Assembly: GCA_028277645.1 (NCBI GenBank)
Contig: JANQFV010000037.1
Location: 124,001 to 188,000 of the forward strand
Length of the DNA stretch: 64,000 nucleotides
Reading direction: 5' to 3'
DNA from: Phycisphaerae bacterium
GTDB taxonomy: Bacteria; Planctomycetota; Phycisphaerae; UBA1845; Fen-1342
Numbering within the stretch: the stretch's first letter is position 1; each line of letters begins with the position of its first letter. Of the stretch, positions 40,165 to 49,498 are shown piece after piece. The notes under the pieces are model-generated. The model was not told where the DNA came from. It saw only the letters and a program-made list of their open reading frames with translations, and searched no databases. Made by a program: the position numbers and the translations under genes.

Positions 40165-40965
40165 ATGGCCATCATGGCGCTGCACACCGCCGCCACCGGC
40201 ATGCAAGCCCTGTCGATGAAGATCGACGTCATCGCGAACAACATCGCGAACGCCGACACGACCGGCTTCAAGTCCGCCCGCGTGAACTTCCAGGACCTGC
40301 TCTACCAACTGCGGGCGCAGCCCGGCGTGCAGACCAGCGAGGAGACCACCTCTCCCCTGGGCACCGAGATCGGCCTCGGCGTCGCCGTCAGCAACACGCA
40401 GACCATCTTCAAACAGGGCAGCGCGCTGACCACCGGCGAGCCGCTCGACGCTTTCATTCAGGGTGACGGCTTCTTCCAGATCGAGCTCCCGGGCGGCGGC
40501 ACGGCCTACACGCGCGCCGGCAATTTCATCAAGAACGCCGAGGGCGAGCTGGTGCTGGGCAACAACTTCGGCCACCGGCTGAAAGACTCGCCCATCATCC
40601 CTGAGGACGTACCGATCGATCGCGTCGGCTGGACCGCAGATGGCCGCATCGTCGCGACCGGCACAGACGGCACACAGCAGGACCTCGGACAGGTCGAGCT
40701 TGCCCGTTTCGTGAACCCCGCCGGCCTGCTGCACGAAGGCAGCAACCTCTTCACCGAGACCGAAGCGTCTGGTGATCCGGTCGAGGCTGCCCCCGGAACC
40801 GACGGCATGGGCACGCTGCTTGGCGGCTACCTGGAACAGAGCACGACCGAGGCCGTCACCGAGTTGGTCGAGCTGATCAAGACGCAGCGCATCTTCCAGA
40901 TGAATTCTCAGACCATCCAGGCCGCCGACGACGCGCTCCAGGTGGTCGCGAACCTGCGACGTTAG
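40165..40965 (+). CDS. flgG: flagellar distal rod protein FlgG
   Basis: A 266-aa protein of usual FlgG length (E. coli 260). It starts ALHTAATGMQALSMKIDVIA with NNIANADTTGFKSARVNFQD, has the distal-rod-specific GDGFFQIELPGGGTAYTRAG block, and ends VELIKTQRIFQMNSQTIQAA. ATG 40165 is preferred over 40123: AAGGA is upstream and FlgG proteins begin at this point. It directly follows flgF and precedes flgA. Confidence 0.95.
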   Translation: MAIMALHTAATGMQALSMKIDVIANNIANADTTGFKSARVNFQDLLYQLRAQPGVQTSEETTSPLGTEIGLGVAVSNTQTIFKQGSALTTGEPLDAFIQGDGFFQIELPGGGTAYTRAGNFIKNAEGELVLGNNFGHRLKDSPIIPEDVPIDRVGWTADGRIVATGTDGTQQDLGQVELARFVNPAGLLHEGSNLFTETEASGDPVEAAPGTDGMGTLLGGYLEQSTTEAVTELVELIKTQRIFQMNSQTIQAADDALQVVANLRR

Positions 40966-40982
40966 CCGCGTGAGGTGAATTG

Positions 40983-42188
40983 GTGAGTGCACCGAACATT
41001 GAACAATCGGGCTTGATGGACGCAAGCACTCTCGTCATCCCGAGGAGCGAAGCGACGAGGGATCTCGCCGCGGTGCGAAGCCAACCTCCAGCATTGGACA
41101 AGATTCCTCCTCGCTGCGCTCGTCGGAATGACGGGTCCGGAGCGTGCCAAGCGCTGCTCGTCGCACTCGCCTGTTGCATCGTCGTGAGTCCTGCCACGCG
41201 GGCCGCCGACAGCGACGTGCAACGCCTCAAGCTGCGCCCGTACGCGACCATCTACGGCGACACTGTTCGGCTCGGCGACGTACTCCTGCTCACCGATGTC
41301 GATGAGCAAGTCGTCACACGCATCGAGTCGGCCCCCATATTCCCCGCGCAGCACGGCTTCAAGTCCGTCACGGTCACGCACGAGCAGATCGTGACGCGTC
41401 TTGACGAGCTTGGTGTCAATCTCGCCCGCGTGCTCATCAGCGGCGCGACGTCGTGTCGAGTGAAACTTGAAGCCGAAGCAACACCGGAAGCGTCTGGCAC
41501 TAACGAAGCCCCCCTGCTCCGCGAACGCCGCGAGACGTCTACCAGCGGGCACACGCTCAGAACCCTGCTCACCAACTACGCCCGCAACGAATTGCACCAA
41601 CTGGGCGGCGACGTCGAACTGCGTTTCGAGCGCGGCGGCGAGGAACTGCTCGAGCTGACCAACCCACCCTGGGACTTTCGCATTAACGCCACCGGCTCCA
41701 GCAAACTTGGTCTGCGCGAGTTCCGCGTCGTCCTTCGGCGTGACGGCCACGTGCAGCGCACCGCCCACGTCTACGCGGACGTGCGCTTGACCCGTGAAGT
41801 CGTCGTCGCGAAGCGCCCGCTCAGCATTGGCAATCACATTCGACGCAACGACGTGCACCTGGAGAAGCGCGTCTTCAACGACGACAGCCGCATCGGCCTG
41901 ACCTCGCTCGACGAGGCGATCGGCCAGCAGGTCAAGGACTTCGTCCCCAAAGACGAAATGCTCACGCCGAGCGACGTCAAGAACGTCGATCTCGTCCAGC
42001 GCAGCCGCCCTGTCACCGTCGTCGGCGATAACGGCGGCGTGCAGCTTCGACTGTCGGGCGTCGCGCTCGACGCCGGCAGCTACGGCGACACAGTCCGCGT
42101 CCGCCTCGGCGACCGCAAACACCGCCAAACCCTGCGCGGCATCGTCTCCGGACTGGGCACGGTTCGATTACAGGAGGGAGAACTGTGA
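40983..42188 (+). CDS. flgA: flagellar P-ring chaperone FlgA with a repeat-derived N-terminal insert
   Basis: A 401-aa FlgA, longer than the usual 220-350. The periplasmic chaperone portion has LKLRPYATIYGDTVRLGDVL near its start and the C-terminal SAF-type domain (REVVVAKRPLSIGNHIRRND, then DAGSYGDTVRVRLGDR). The GTG at 40983 has GAGGTG five bases upstream. Between that start and the signal-peptide-like segment (ALLVALACCIVVSPATRAAD) lies a 102-bp palindromic repeat (41033-41134), exactly 34 codons, translated in frame. The signal sequence is thus displaced to about residue 55, which may hinder export. An in-frame start after the repeat is not evident. Confidence 0.88.
   Translation: MSAPNIEQSGLMDASTLVIPRSEATRDLAAVRSQPPALDKIPPRCARRNDGSGACQALLVALACCIVVSPATRAADSDVQRLKLRPYATIYGDTVRLGDVLLLTDVDEQVVTRIESAPIFPAQHGFKSVTVTHEQIVTRLDELGVNLARVLISGATSCRVKLEAEATPEASGTNEAPLLRERRETSTSGHTLRTLLTNYARNELHQLGGDVELRFERGGEELLELTNPPWDFRINATGSSKLGLREFRVVLRRDGHVQRTAHVYADVRLTREVVVAKRPLSIGNHIRRNDVHLEKRVFNDDSRIGLTSLDEAIGQQVKDFVPKDEMLTPSDVKNVDLVQRSRPVTVVGDNGGVQLRLSGVALDAGSYGDTVRVRLGDRKHRQTLRGIVSGLGTVRLQEGEL
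41033..41134. repeat. palindromic repeat inserted in flgA
   Basis: The left arm begins CGTCATCCCGAGGAGCGAAG and the right arm ends GCTCGTCGGAATGACGG. They are inverted copies over about 33 bases with a few mismatches, separated by ~36 bases. This is a widely dispersed REP-like palindrome normally found between genes. Its length here, 102 bp, keeps the flgA frame open. Confidence 0.8.
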
Positions 42189-42970
42189 AACACATTACCG
42201 CGGGCATCTGCACGCTCGCCGTCGGGCTGCTGCTGACGCAGATCACGCCAGCCAGCGCACAGGACAACTCGCTCTTCGGCGGATCCGCCGCGCGCCGCCA
42301 GCCAGCGCCGACTACGCAGCCCGCCGGCGGCATGTCCGTCTCGGCCCGCATGGGCCTAGACGACTCCGTCCGCACAACGCTGAACGAAGATCGGCCGGCC
42401 CAACAGAACAACGGCATCCATCTCGCCGTCTCGCCCATCGCCGTCGCAACACCCGAACCCGAGATCATCGGCGTCAACGACCTGGTCACGATCATCGTCC
42501 GCGTGACCAAGACGGCCAAGACCAAGGCCAAGATGGAATCCAAGAAGGATTGGAAGCACGCCTGGGAACTGAGCAAGTGGATTCGCCTCAGCGACAAGAA
42601 CGGCATCGTGCCGGCGCTGTTCACGCAGGGCGTCCCGGCCGTCGAGTTTGACTTCCAGAACGACTATGGCGGCGACGGCAAATACGACCGCAGCGATTCG
42701 CTGACAACCCGCGTCCAGGCCCGCGTCATCGACGTCAAACCCAACGGCAATCTTGTCCTCGAAGCGCGCAATGACGTCAGCTTCGGCGAAGAAGACTACA
42801 CCGTCACGCTCACCGGCGTCTGCCGTAGCGATGACGTTACGCCGGAGAACACCGTGCTCAGCTCGCAGGTCGCCGAGTTGAGCGTACAGGTGCTCGACCG
42901 CGGCGCCGTACGCGACGCGACCCGCCGCGGCTGGCTGCAGCGCGGATTGGACCTGATCCGGCCGTTCTGA
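42185..42970 (+). CDS. flgH: flagellar L-ring protein FlgH
   Basis: A 261-aa FlgH that forms the outer-membrane L-ring bushing. The conserved core includes IIGVNDLVTIIVRV, the STK-like KKDWKHAWELSKW, RVQARVIDVKPNGNLVLEA and ENTVLSSQVAELSVQV. The GTG at 42185 overlaps the stop of flgA and has GGAGGGAG upstream. The signal sequence (GICTLAVGLLLTQITPASAQ) looks like a type I signal with an ASA cleavage site. No lipobox cysteine follows it, unlike E. coli FlgH, which is a lipoprotein. Confidence 0.93.
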   Translation: MKHITAGICTLAVGLLLTQITPASAQDNSLFGGSAARRQPAPTTQPAGGMSVSARMGLDDSVRTTLNEDRPAQQNNGIHLAVSPIAVATPEPEIIGVNDLVTIIVRVTKTAKTKAKMESKKDWKHAWELSKWIRLSDKNGIVPALFTQGVPAVEFDFQNDYGGDGKYDRSDSLTTRVQARVIDVKPNGNLVLEARNDVSFGEEDYTVTLTGVCRSDDVTPENTVLSSQVAELSVQVLDRGAVRDATRRGWLQRGLDLIRPF

Positions 42971-43037
42971 CCAACGTCGGCCAAACTTCGCAGCTTCGCA
43001 AAGCAGAGGCAACTACACGAAAGGCACGAAGTACGCC

Positions 43038-44138
43038 ATGAAGACCCGCGCGACACTCACACTGCTGTTGTTAACCTGCACCGCCGCCTATGCCGCGGAC
43101 ATCCGCGTGCAGGACATCGCGCGTCTCCAGGGCCAGCGCACCAACAAGCTCATGGGCTACGGACTGGTCGTGGGCCTCGACGGCACCGGCGACGGCGAGA
43201 AGTACCTCCCCACGATGCGGGCCCTGATGTCGCTGCACACGCGCTATAACGCGCCGGTGCTGACCGACACCGAGCTCAAGGGCAACCGCAGCGTCGCCCT
43301 GGTCGTGGTTGAAGCCGAGATCCCTGAACACGGTGCCCGCAGTGGCCAGCCTCTGGACGTCGCAGTGTCTGTTGTTGGTGCCGCCAAGAGCCTCGCCGGC
43401 GGACGGCTGCTGACTACGCCCCTGCAATACGTCATGTTTGATCCCCAGGACCCGTTCACGCAGGACGTGCTCGCCCTCGCCGGCGGACCGCTCGATCTAC
43501 CGGAATCGACGCAGCCGACGCAAGCCATCATCCGCGGCGGCGCCACACTCGAACGAGACTTCTTCTACAACTTTGTCGACCGCGGCTACATCACGCTCGT
43601 CCTCGACGACACGCACGCCGGCTGGACCTGGGCCCACGTGCTGGCCCGCGCCGTGAACGAGGAGCTATCACCGCGCGACGTGGTACGCGCGCTCAAGGAA
43701 AGCTCCGACCCCCGCGCTATGATGGCCCTCCAGCCGCCGGCGCAGGCCATCGGCCCCAAGAACGTGCTGGTCCGCATCCCGGATTTCGAGTTGGACGCCC
43801 CGGCCAATTTCATCAGCCGCGTCCTCGAAACACGCCTTTTCATGATGCCCGAACAGGCGGCCCGCGTGACCATCAACCGCGCGACCCAGCAGATCGCCTT
43901 CACCAGCGCCGTCCGCGTATCCCCAACGATTCTCCAGATCCCCGGCGTCGGCACCGTCATGATCGGTAAACCCGCCGCCGAGGGCGACGAGAGCGAGGCT
44001 GGCGACATCGACGGCATCGAATTCAGCGAGCTCTTCGAGACGCTCTCGGCGATCCAGGTCAGCCCCGAGCAAATGATCGCCGCCATCGAGCAACTGCACC
44101 AGACCGGAACACTGCACGCGCAACTGCAATACGAGTAA
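43038..44138 (+). CDS. flgI: flagellar P-ring protein FlgI
   Basis: A 366-aa FlgI, of usual length (E. coli 365), exported by a signal peptide (RATLTLLLLTCTAAYAADI). It carries the family block DIRVQDIARLQGQRTNKLMG with YGLVVGLDGTGDGEKYLPT, RGGATLERDFFYNF in the middle, and the C-terminal DGIEFSELFETLSAIQVSPE. It polymerises around the rod in the peptidoglycan layer, helped by FlgA. It follows flgH after 67 bases. Confidence 0.96.
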   Translation: MKTRATLTLLLLTCTAAYAADIRVQDIARLQGQRTNKLMGYGLVVGLDGTGDGEKYLPTMRALMSLHTRYNAPVLTDTELKGNRSVALVVVEAEIPEHGARSGQPLDVAVSVVGAAKSLAGGRLLTTPLQYVMFDPQDPFTQDVLALAGGPLDLPESTQPTQAIIRGGATLERDFFYNFVDRGYITLVLDDTHAGWTWAHVLARAVNEELSPRDVVRALKESSDPRAMMALQPPAQAIGPKNVLVRIPDFELDAPANFISRVLETRLFMMPEQAARVTINRATQQIAFTSAVRVSPTILQIPGVGTVMIGKPAAEGDESEAGDIDGIEFSELFETLSAIQVSPEQMIAAIEQLHQTGTLHAQLQYE

Positions 44139-44147
44139 GGCTCACCA

Positions 44148-44588
44148 ATGTCCGTTCGTGAAGTCACAGCCGTCAGCATCAGCCCGCAACCGTCGCAAGC
44201 TGCAACCGGCACGGCGACAGGCGTCTCGCGTGACACGTTCCGAGCTCTGCTCGCATCAGGCCGCCAACTCGATACGCAGGACCCCGGCGTGATCCGCGAA
44301 TCCGCCGCCCAGTTCATGGCCGAACTTTTCTTCGTGCCCCTGCTCAGCGAAATGCGGCAGTTCCCCTTTGGTCACGAGCTCGCCAGTGGCGGTCAGACAG
44401 AAGAGATCTTTGGCCAGCAGCTCGATCAGCGCATCGCCGACCAGGTGGCCTCGGCCGACTCGGACTTGCTGGGACGCCTGATGGACACACTGAAGCGCGA
44501 GCCGGGCCTGTCCATCGAGGACATCCGACACGCCAACACGCAAACTCCCTCAACGATACAGCCGGGCACGGCGCGAGGTGACGTGTGA
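44148..44588 (+). CDS. FlgJ-like rod-binding protein (no muramidase domain)
   Basis: A 146-aa protein matching the N-terminal rod-cap domain of FlgJ: ESAAQFMAELFFVPLLSEMR, GGQTEEIFGQQLDQRIADQV and a DLLGRLMDTLKRE helix. The C-terminal glucosaminidase domain of E. coli FlgJ is absent, as in many phyla where another enzyme opens the wall. It sits between flgI and flgN; the latter's GTG overlaps its stop. Confidence 0.85.
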   Translation: MSVREVTAVSISPQPSQAATGTATGVSRDTFRALLASGRQLDTQDPGVIRESAAQFMAELFFVPLLSEMRQFPFGHELASGGQTEEIFGQQLDQRIADQVASADSDLLGRLMDTLKREPGLSIEDIRHANTQTPSTIQPGTARGDV

Positions 44589-45136
44589 CACAAACCAACC
44601 ACGCAGAGCATACGACGCCGCACAACCGCGCGGATCTCGCTACGGTCGTGCCCGACTTGCAGGTCCACCTGACCGGCATGCACGCTCTGCTCAAGCAGCT
44701 CACCGACGCCGCGGACGTCAAACTCGAAGGCATGCGCCGCGCCGACACGGAAACGCTGCGCGGTTGCGCCGATCGCGAAGCCGACCTCCTCCAACGTGTC
44801 TTCGACTACGCGCAAGGACGACCCGCACTTGTTGCGCGCGTCGCGCAAGCGCTGCACCGCGACGAGTTGAAGGAGGTCCCGCTACTGCAATTGGCGGATG
44901 AACTGCCCGAACCGCACGCAGCCGCTCTACGAGCGCATAGCACGGCCCTGCGCCAGGTTTCCCAGGAATTGCAGCGGAAAAATCGCATCGCGGCCCGCGT
45001 GGCACACAACCTGCAATCGCACATTCACGGCATCTTTGCCGACGTGGCGAAGGTCGGCCAGGAATCCTGCGGATATGACGTCCGTGGCAATCCCAACGTG
45101 AGCACCAAACGCCGTTGGGTCGACGCAGTCGGGTGA
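44585..45136 (+). CDS. flgN: FlgN-type flagellar export chaperone
   Basis: A 183-aa helical protein with the FlgN layout: long amphipathic helices (LTGMHALLKQLTDAADVKLE, LLQRVFDYAQGRPALVARVA) and a C-terminal RVAHNLQSHIHGIFADVAK. FlgN binds FlgK and FlgL in the cytoplasm until export. The gene lies directly before flgK and flgL, and its GTG overlaps the upstream stop. Sequence conservation in this family is low, so the call leans on position as well as pattern. Confidence 0.82.
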   Translation: MTQTNHAEHTTPHNRADLATVVPDLQVHLTGMHALLKQLTDAADVKLEGMRRADTETLRGCADREADLLQRVFDYAQGRPALVARVAQALHRDELKEVPLLQLADELPEPHAAALRAHSTALRQVSQELQRKNRIAARVAHNLQSHIHGIFADVAKVGQESCGYDVRGNPNVSTKRRWVDAVG

Positions 45137-45139
45137 CTT

Positions 45140-46849
45140 GTGGCAATCTTCGGAGCTGGATTCCAGATTGGGCAGAGCGCGTTGGCGGCGTATCAGACTG
45201 CGCTGACCATCACCGGTCAGAACATCGCCAACGTCGGTAACCCCAACTACACGCGCCAGTCCGGCCACCTCGTCGCCCAGCACGGCGGGCTCACGATGGG
45301 TGGCATGAAGGTTGGCACCGGGGTGAACGTATCGCAGCTCGAACGCCACATCGACGAATCACTCCAGATGCGCCTCCGGCTGGCACGCGGCACACGCGAA
45401 GGCGCAGCCGTGACCTACAGCAATCTCAGCCGCATCGAGCTGATGTACAACGAGTTGACGCTGGACGATCTATCCACGCAGCTCAGCGATTTCTTTGCTA
45501 GCTTCGCCAGTCTGCAGACCGATCCGCTCGAAATCTCATCGCGTGAGCTGGTGATCGCCGGCGCCGAAACGGTGATCGACACGATGCAGCGTCAGCGGCA
45601 GGGTCTGTTCAATCAGATCAGCGACCTGAACACGACCGCCGCCGAGCTGACGGCGCGGGCCAACGAAATCACTGAAGAAATCGCCAGCCTCAACGCGATG
45701 ATCGTCACCGAGGAGGCGACCGGTCTGGGCGGTGCCGGTGCCCTCCGTGACCGCCGCGACACGCTGCTCGGCGAGCTCGCCGAGATGATGGACATTCACA
45801 CGCGCGAATACGAGAACGGCGTGCTCAACGTGTTCATCGGTAGCGAGCCGCTGGTCGACTTCGATCGCTCGCGCGGCCTTACGACCGAGGTCGTCTACGA
45901 AGACGGCCTGGAGACCGTCAGCGTCCGCTTCGCCGACAATAACGGCAACGTCATCATGAGCGCGGGGATTCTCGCCGCGACGGTAAACGCCCGCGATGTG
46001 CAAATCAGAAATCAGCTTGACCAGCTCGATCAGCTCGCACGCAGCCTGATCTACGAAATCAACCGCGTTCACAGCACGGGACGCGGTCTCATCGCGCACC
46101 AATCATTGACCGGCACGTACGCCCTCGCCGACACCACCGCCGCCCTAAACAGCACCGCCGCCGGCCTGCCGTTCCCCGTTGAGAATGGCACGTTCCAGGT
46201 TCGCGTGCAGGATCAGGTCAGCGGCAAGACGACCACGCGTCAAATCGCCGTCGATCTCGACGGGCTCAACAACGACGACATGTCACTCGACGACCTGATC
46301 GCGGCCCTCGACAACATCCCGAACCTGAGCGCATCAGCGACCGCCGACGGCCGCCTGCAGCTCGCCACCGCGGACGGCTACGAAGTCTACTTCGCCGAGG
46401 ACAATTCGGGCGCGCTCGCCGCCCTCGGCATCGGCGGGTTTTTCGAAGGCACCACCGCGTCAACCATGGCGGTGCGCAGCGAGATTCAGGAGGACGCGCG
46501 CCTGATCGCCGCGTCGCAGAGCGGCGCCCCCGGCGACGGAAGCAACGCCGGCCGGATTGCAGCGCTCGCCGACGCAGCCAGCACGCTGCTCAACGACCAC
46601 AGCGCGATCGAATTCCACCAGGGCATCATCAGCGAGCTCGCCACTGAGACGGCGGCGGCTCTGAACGCTTACGACGCAGCCGACGTCGTCTACTCGAGCC
46701 TGGCCGCACAGCGCGAGTCAATCAGCGGCGTCAGCCTGGACGAAGAGGCCATCAACCTGACCAAGTATCAGCAGTCTTTCCAGGGCGCCGCCCGCTACAT
46801 CAGCGTGCTTGAGTCGCTGTCGGACGAAGTGCTCGCGATTGTCGGATAA
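45140..46849 (+). CDS. flgK: flagellar hook-associated protein FlgK (HAP1)
   Basis: A 569-aa protein (E. coli 547). The N-terminal rod-type motif is AYQTALTITGQNIANVGNPN with YTRQS. A D1 coiled coil follows (QRQGLFNQISDLNTTAAELT). It has the FlgK-typical LYEINRVHSTGRGL-like segment (LIYEINRVHSTGRGLI). The C-terminal helix is LDEEAINLTKYQQSFQGAAR with YISVLESLSDEVLAIVG. It joins hook to filament. The GTG at 45140 lies three bases after the flgN stop. Confidence 0.96.
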   Translation: MAIFGAGFQIGQSALAAYQTALTITGQNIANVGNPNYTRQSGHLVAQHGGLTMGGMKVGTGVNVSQLERHIDESLQMRLRLARGTREGAAVTYSNLSRIELMYNELTLDDLSTQLSDFFASFASLQTDPLEISSRELVIAGAETVIDTMQRQRQGLFNQISDLNTTAAELTARANEITEEIASLNAMIVTEEATGLGGAGALRDRRDTLLGELAEMMDIHTREYENGVLNVFIGSEPLVDFDRSRGLTTEVVYEDGLETVSVRFADNNGNVIMSAGILAATVNARDVQIRNQLDQLDQLARSLIYEINRVHSTGRGLIAHQSLTGTYALADTTAALNSTAAGLPFPVENGTFQVRVQDQVSGKTTTRQIAVDLDGLNNDDMSLDDLIAALDNIPNLSASATADGRLQLATADGYEVYFAEDNSGALAALGIGGFFEGTTASTMAVRSEIQEDARLIAASQSGAPGDGSNAGRIAALADAASTLLNDHSAIEFHQGIISELATETAAALNAYDAADVVYSSLAAQRESISGVSLDEEAINLTKYQQSFQGAARYISVLESLSDEVLAIVG

Positions 46850-46875
46850 GGCGCGATTGAGAATCTGAACGGACC

Positions 46876-48786
46876 ATGGGCGTAACTTCGGTCAATCTGG
46901 CACGCATCAGCTTCAACTATCAGGCGCAGAACCTGTACGAAGCCATGCGGCAGAATCAGCTCGGGCTGAATCGCGTGCAGAACCAGCTCGCGACCGGACT
47001 GCGCTACCAGTTGCCCAGCGACGAGCCCATCGCCGCCTCGCGGGCGATGAAGCTCGACGCCCGCCTCGACCAGTTACGCCTGGTCAAGAACAACGTTGCC
47101 GAAGTCAACAGCGTCCTCACGGAAGTGGAATCGTCACTCCAGGACGCCATCGACCTCTTCCGCGATACGAAGGCCATTGCCCTCCAGGGTGTTGATGACG
47201 GCATCTCTTCCGAAGAACGCAAAGCCCTCGCCACCGTCGTGGACTCGTTGATCGACCAGATGGTCGCAGTGGGCAATCGCCAATACCTGAACACCTGGCT
47301 GTACGCCGGTCATCAGGACCAGGCCCCGTTTGAGCTGAGCAACGGCGGCGTGATCTACCGCGGCGACGGAAACCGCAGGGAGACTATTCTCGATACGGAC
47401 CTGTCGACGGACTACTTCACGATCCCGGGCACGGAGTTCTTCGGAGCGGTCTCGACCGAAGTACGCGGCTTCGTTGACCTTGACCCGGCGCTTACGACGG
47501 ACACGCGCGTCAGCGATCTCAACGGTACTACCGGCGACGGCGTGCGGCTCGGGTCGATCAATGTCACCGCCGGTGTCTCTGAAGTACAGGTCGATCTCAG
47601 TTCAGCGGACACCATGGGGGACGTGATCGACCTGCTGAACGCACAGCTACCGGCTGGCCTCGTCGCCTCGCTCGACACCAACGGAATTACATTCGCCCAG
47701 TTTGGCACGCCGGTGAGCGTCTCCATTACCGAAATCGGCGATGGCACAACCGCGCGCGACCTGGGAATCGATGGCACGTTTTCGGCTCCGCTGCGGGCCG
47801 GCACCGACCTCGATCCACGCCTCACCAAAACGACTTCGGTCACGTCGCTGCTGGCCGACACTGGCCTGAACGTCAACGACACGCTCGTCGTGCGCAACGG
47901 CGGAAACTCGGCGACGATCAACATGACCGGCGCCGAAACTGTTGAGGACATCCTCAATCGCCTCAACCGTCCAGAGCTCGGCGTCTGGGCCCGAATTTCG
48001 GAAGACGGCTCCCGAATCGAGCTCGTCAACCGTATCTCCGGAACACAGCTCACCGTCGAGGAGGACGGCGGCAATCTCGCCACAGCGCTTGGGATTCGCT
48101 CACTGTACAGCGGTACGCCGCTCGCCGAGTTGAACGACGGACTCGGAGTCGAGACCGTCGATGGCGACGACATCCGTATTACGACGCGAAGCGGCGCTAC
48201 GATCGACCTCGATCTCGACGGCCTCTACTCAATCCAGGACGTCGTCGATCTGATCAACACCAACACCGGTGGCGCGGTTACCGCGGCGCTGGTTGCCAGC
48301 GGAAACGGTATACAGATTCAGGACAACACGGCCGGGACCGGGACGTTCGGTGTCAGCGCGCTGAATGCCTCTCCTGCCCTGGGCGACCTGGGGCTCGACG
48401 TTACCACGTCCGGCGGCACGCTCACCGGACGGAACGTCAATCCGCTCATCGTGGACAGCCCGTTCACCGCGCTGCTTGAGCTGCGCGAGGGGCTGTTGCG
48501 CGATGACCGGCAGACCATCAACACGGCAGCGGCGCGCATCGATCGTGTCATGATCGAGATGCAGCGCGCCCAGGGAGAAGTAGCGTCGCAGGCCAGAACG
48601 ATGGCTGACCGCACGGACCGCGTCGAGCGCGAAGTGGCCGGCGCCGAGATTCTGCTCAGCGACGCACGAGATGTCGATTTCGCGGACGCCGTGGTGCGTT
48701 TCCAGCAACTGCAAACAGCGCTGGAAGCGAACCTGAGTACGGCGTCACGCGTGCTGAATTTGTCTCTGCTCGATTACCTGCGGTAG
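46876..48786 (+). CDS. flgL: flagellar hook-associated protein FlgL (HAP3), enlarged
   Basis: A 636-aa FlgL, about twice the E. coli length (317). The flagellin-like N-terminus (MRQNQLGLNRVQNQLATGLR, SDEPIAASRAMKLDARLDQL) and C-terminus (RDVDFADAVVRFQQLQTALE with ASRVLNLSLLDYL) are intact. The extra length is a central series of three or four Flagellin_IN-type repeats at about 195-520, for example DTMGDVIDLLNAQLPAGLVA, ETVEDILNRLNRPELGVWAR and YSIQDVVDLINTNTGGAVTA. These would form surface domains outside the junction. Confidence 0.94.
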   Translation: MGVTSVNLARISFNYQAQNLYEAMRQNQLGLNRVQNQLATGLRYQLPSDEPIAASRAMKLDARLDQLRLVKNNVAEVNSVLTEVESSLQDAIDLFRDTKAIALQGVDDGISSEERKALATVVDSLIDQMVAVGNRQYLNTWLYAGHQDQAPFELSNGGVIYRGDGNRRETILDTDLSTDYFTIPGTEFFGAVSTEVRGFVDLDPALTTDTRVSDLNGTTGDGVRLGSINVTAGVSEVQVDLSSADTMGDVIDLLNAQLPAGLVASLDTNGITFAQFGTPVSVSITEIGDGTTARDLGIDGTFSAPLRAGTDLDPRLTKTTSVTSLLADTGLNVNDTLVVRNGGNSATINMTGAETVEDILNRLNRPELGVWARISEDGSRIELVNRISGTQLTVEEDGGNLATALGIRSLYSGTPLAELNDGLGVETVDGDDIRITTRSGATIDLDLDGLYSIQDVVDLINTNTGGAVTAALVASGNGIQIQDNTAGTGTFGVSALNASPALGDLGLDVTTSGGTLTGRNVNPLIVDSPFTALLELREGLLRDDRQTINTAAARIDRVMIEMQRAQGEVASQARTMADRTDRVEREVAGAEILLSDARDVDFADAVVRFQQLQTALEANLSTASRVLNLSLLDYLR

Positions 48787-49009
48787 TGCGCCCGCCGGTC
48801 GTGAACCGGCGCGCTCATGGCAGAGACGACATCAGGGTGACGGCCGGCAACGGTGACTGGGTCGGCCGCATCGTCCGGTTGACGCGCGGAGTGCGCGTCG
48901 GACAACAGGAGCGTCCGGTCCTGCGATCGGAAGCGTGTGGAATACCGGCGCATGGCGCCGGCCGATCGCTGGACGAACCATCTGGCCACCGGTCACGGGA
49001 GCAACGGAG

Positions 49010-49453
49010 ATGCTCATTGAAACGACACGCTTTGGACCGATCGAAGTTGACGAAACCAGAATCCTGACCTTCCGCGAAGGACTGCTGGGCTTCCCTGACC
49101 AGCAACGTTTCGCCCTGATCCAGACGGCCGAGGACCCGGTCTTCTTCTGGATGCAGTCCGTGGACGACCCGCGGCTGGCGTTCGTGGTCTGCGACCCGCT
49201 GGCGTTCGTGCCCAACTATCGGGTGCCCATCCGCCGCGACGACGTGGCCGGCCTTGAACTGTCCGATCTCGCCGCATGTCAGGTGCTGGTCGTCGTGAAC
49301 AAGGTGGACGGGGCCCTGACCGCTAATCTGCTGGGACCGCTGGTGATCGGCACCGAATCGCTCCGCGGCCGCCAGATGGTGCTGTCAGACAAGCGCTACA
49401 CGACCCGCCACCGCCTACTGGTGGATTCCGAAGCGGCCGTAAAGACGGCGTAG
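49010..49453 (+). CDS. fliW: flagellar assembly factor FliW
   Basis: A 147-aa FliW. It has the IETTRFGPIEVDETRILTF opening, FREGLLGFPDQQRFALIQ, and LANLLGP-like TANLLGPLVIGTESLRGRQM near the end. FliW binds flagellin and CsrA in turn: free FliW sequesters CsrA and so releases flagellin translation. ATG 49010 has GGGAGC upstream; the longer frame from 48935 lacks homology. The 223-bp gap before it shows no gene. csrA follows 215 bases downstream. Confidence 0.95.
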   Translation: MLIETTRFGPIEVDETRILTFREGLLGFPDQQRFALIQTAEDPVFFWMQSVDDPRLAFVVCDPLAFVPNYRVPIRRDDVAGLELSDLAACQVLVVVNKVDGALTANLLGPLVIGTESLRGRQMVLSDKRYTTRHRLLVDSEAAVKTA

Positions 49454-49492
49454 TCATCCCGTCAACGGTAGCAATGTGCAGGATAGGTCCGG

Positions 49493-49498
49493 TATAAT
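49493..49498 (+). promoter_or_regulatory. -10 element in the fliW-csrA gap
   Basis: A perfect TATAAT with no good -35. It would give csrA a leader of about 160 nt containing several GGA triplets (for example CAAGGATGG and the AAGGAG ribosome site), which could allow autoregulation. Confidence 0.35.
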
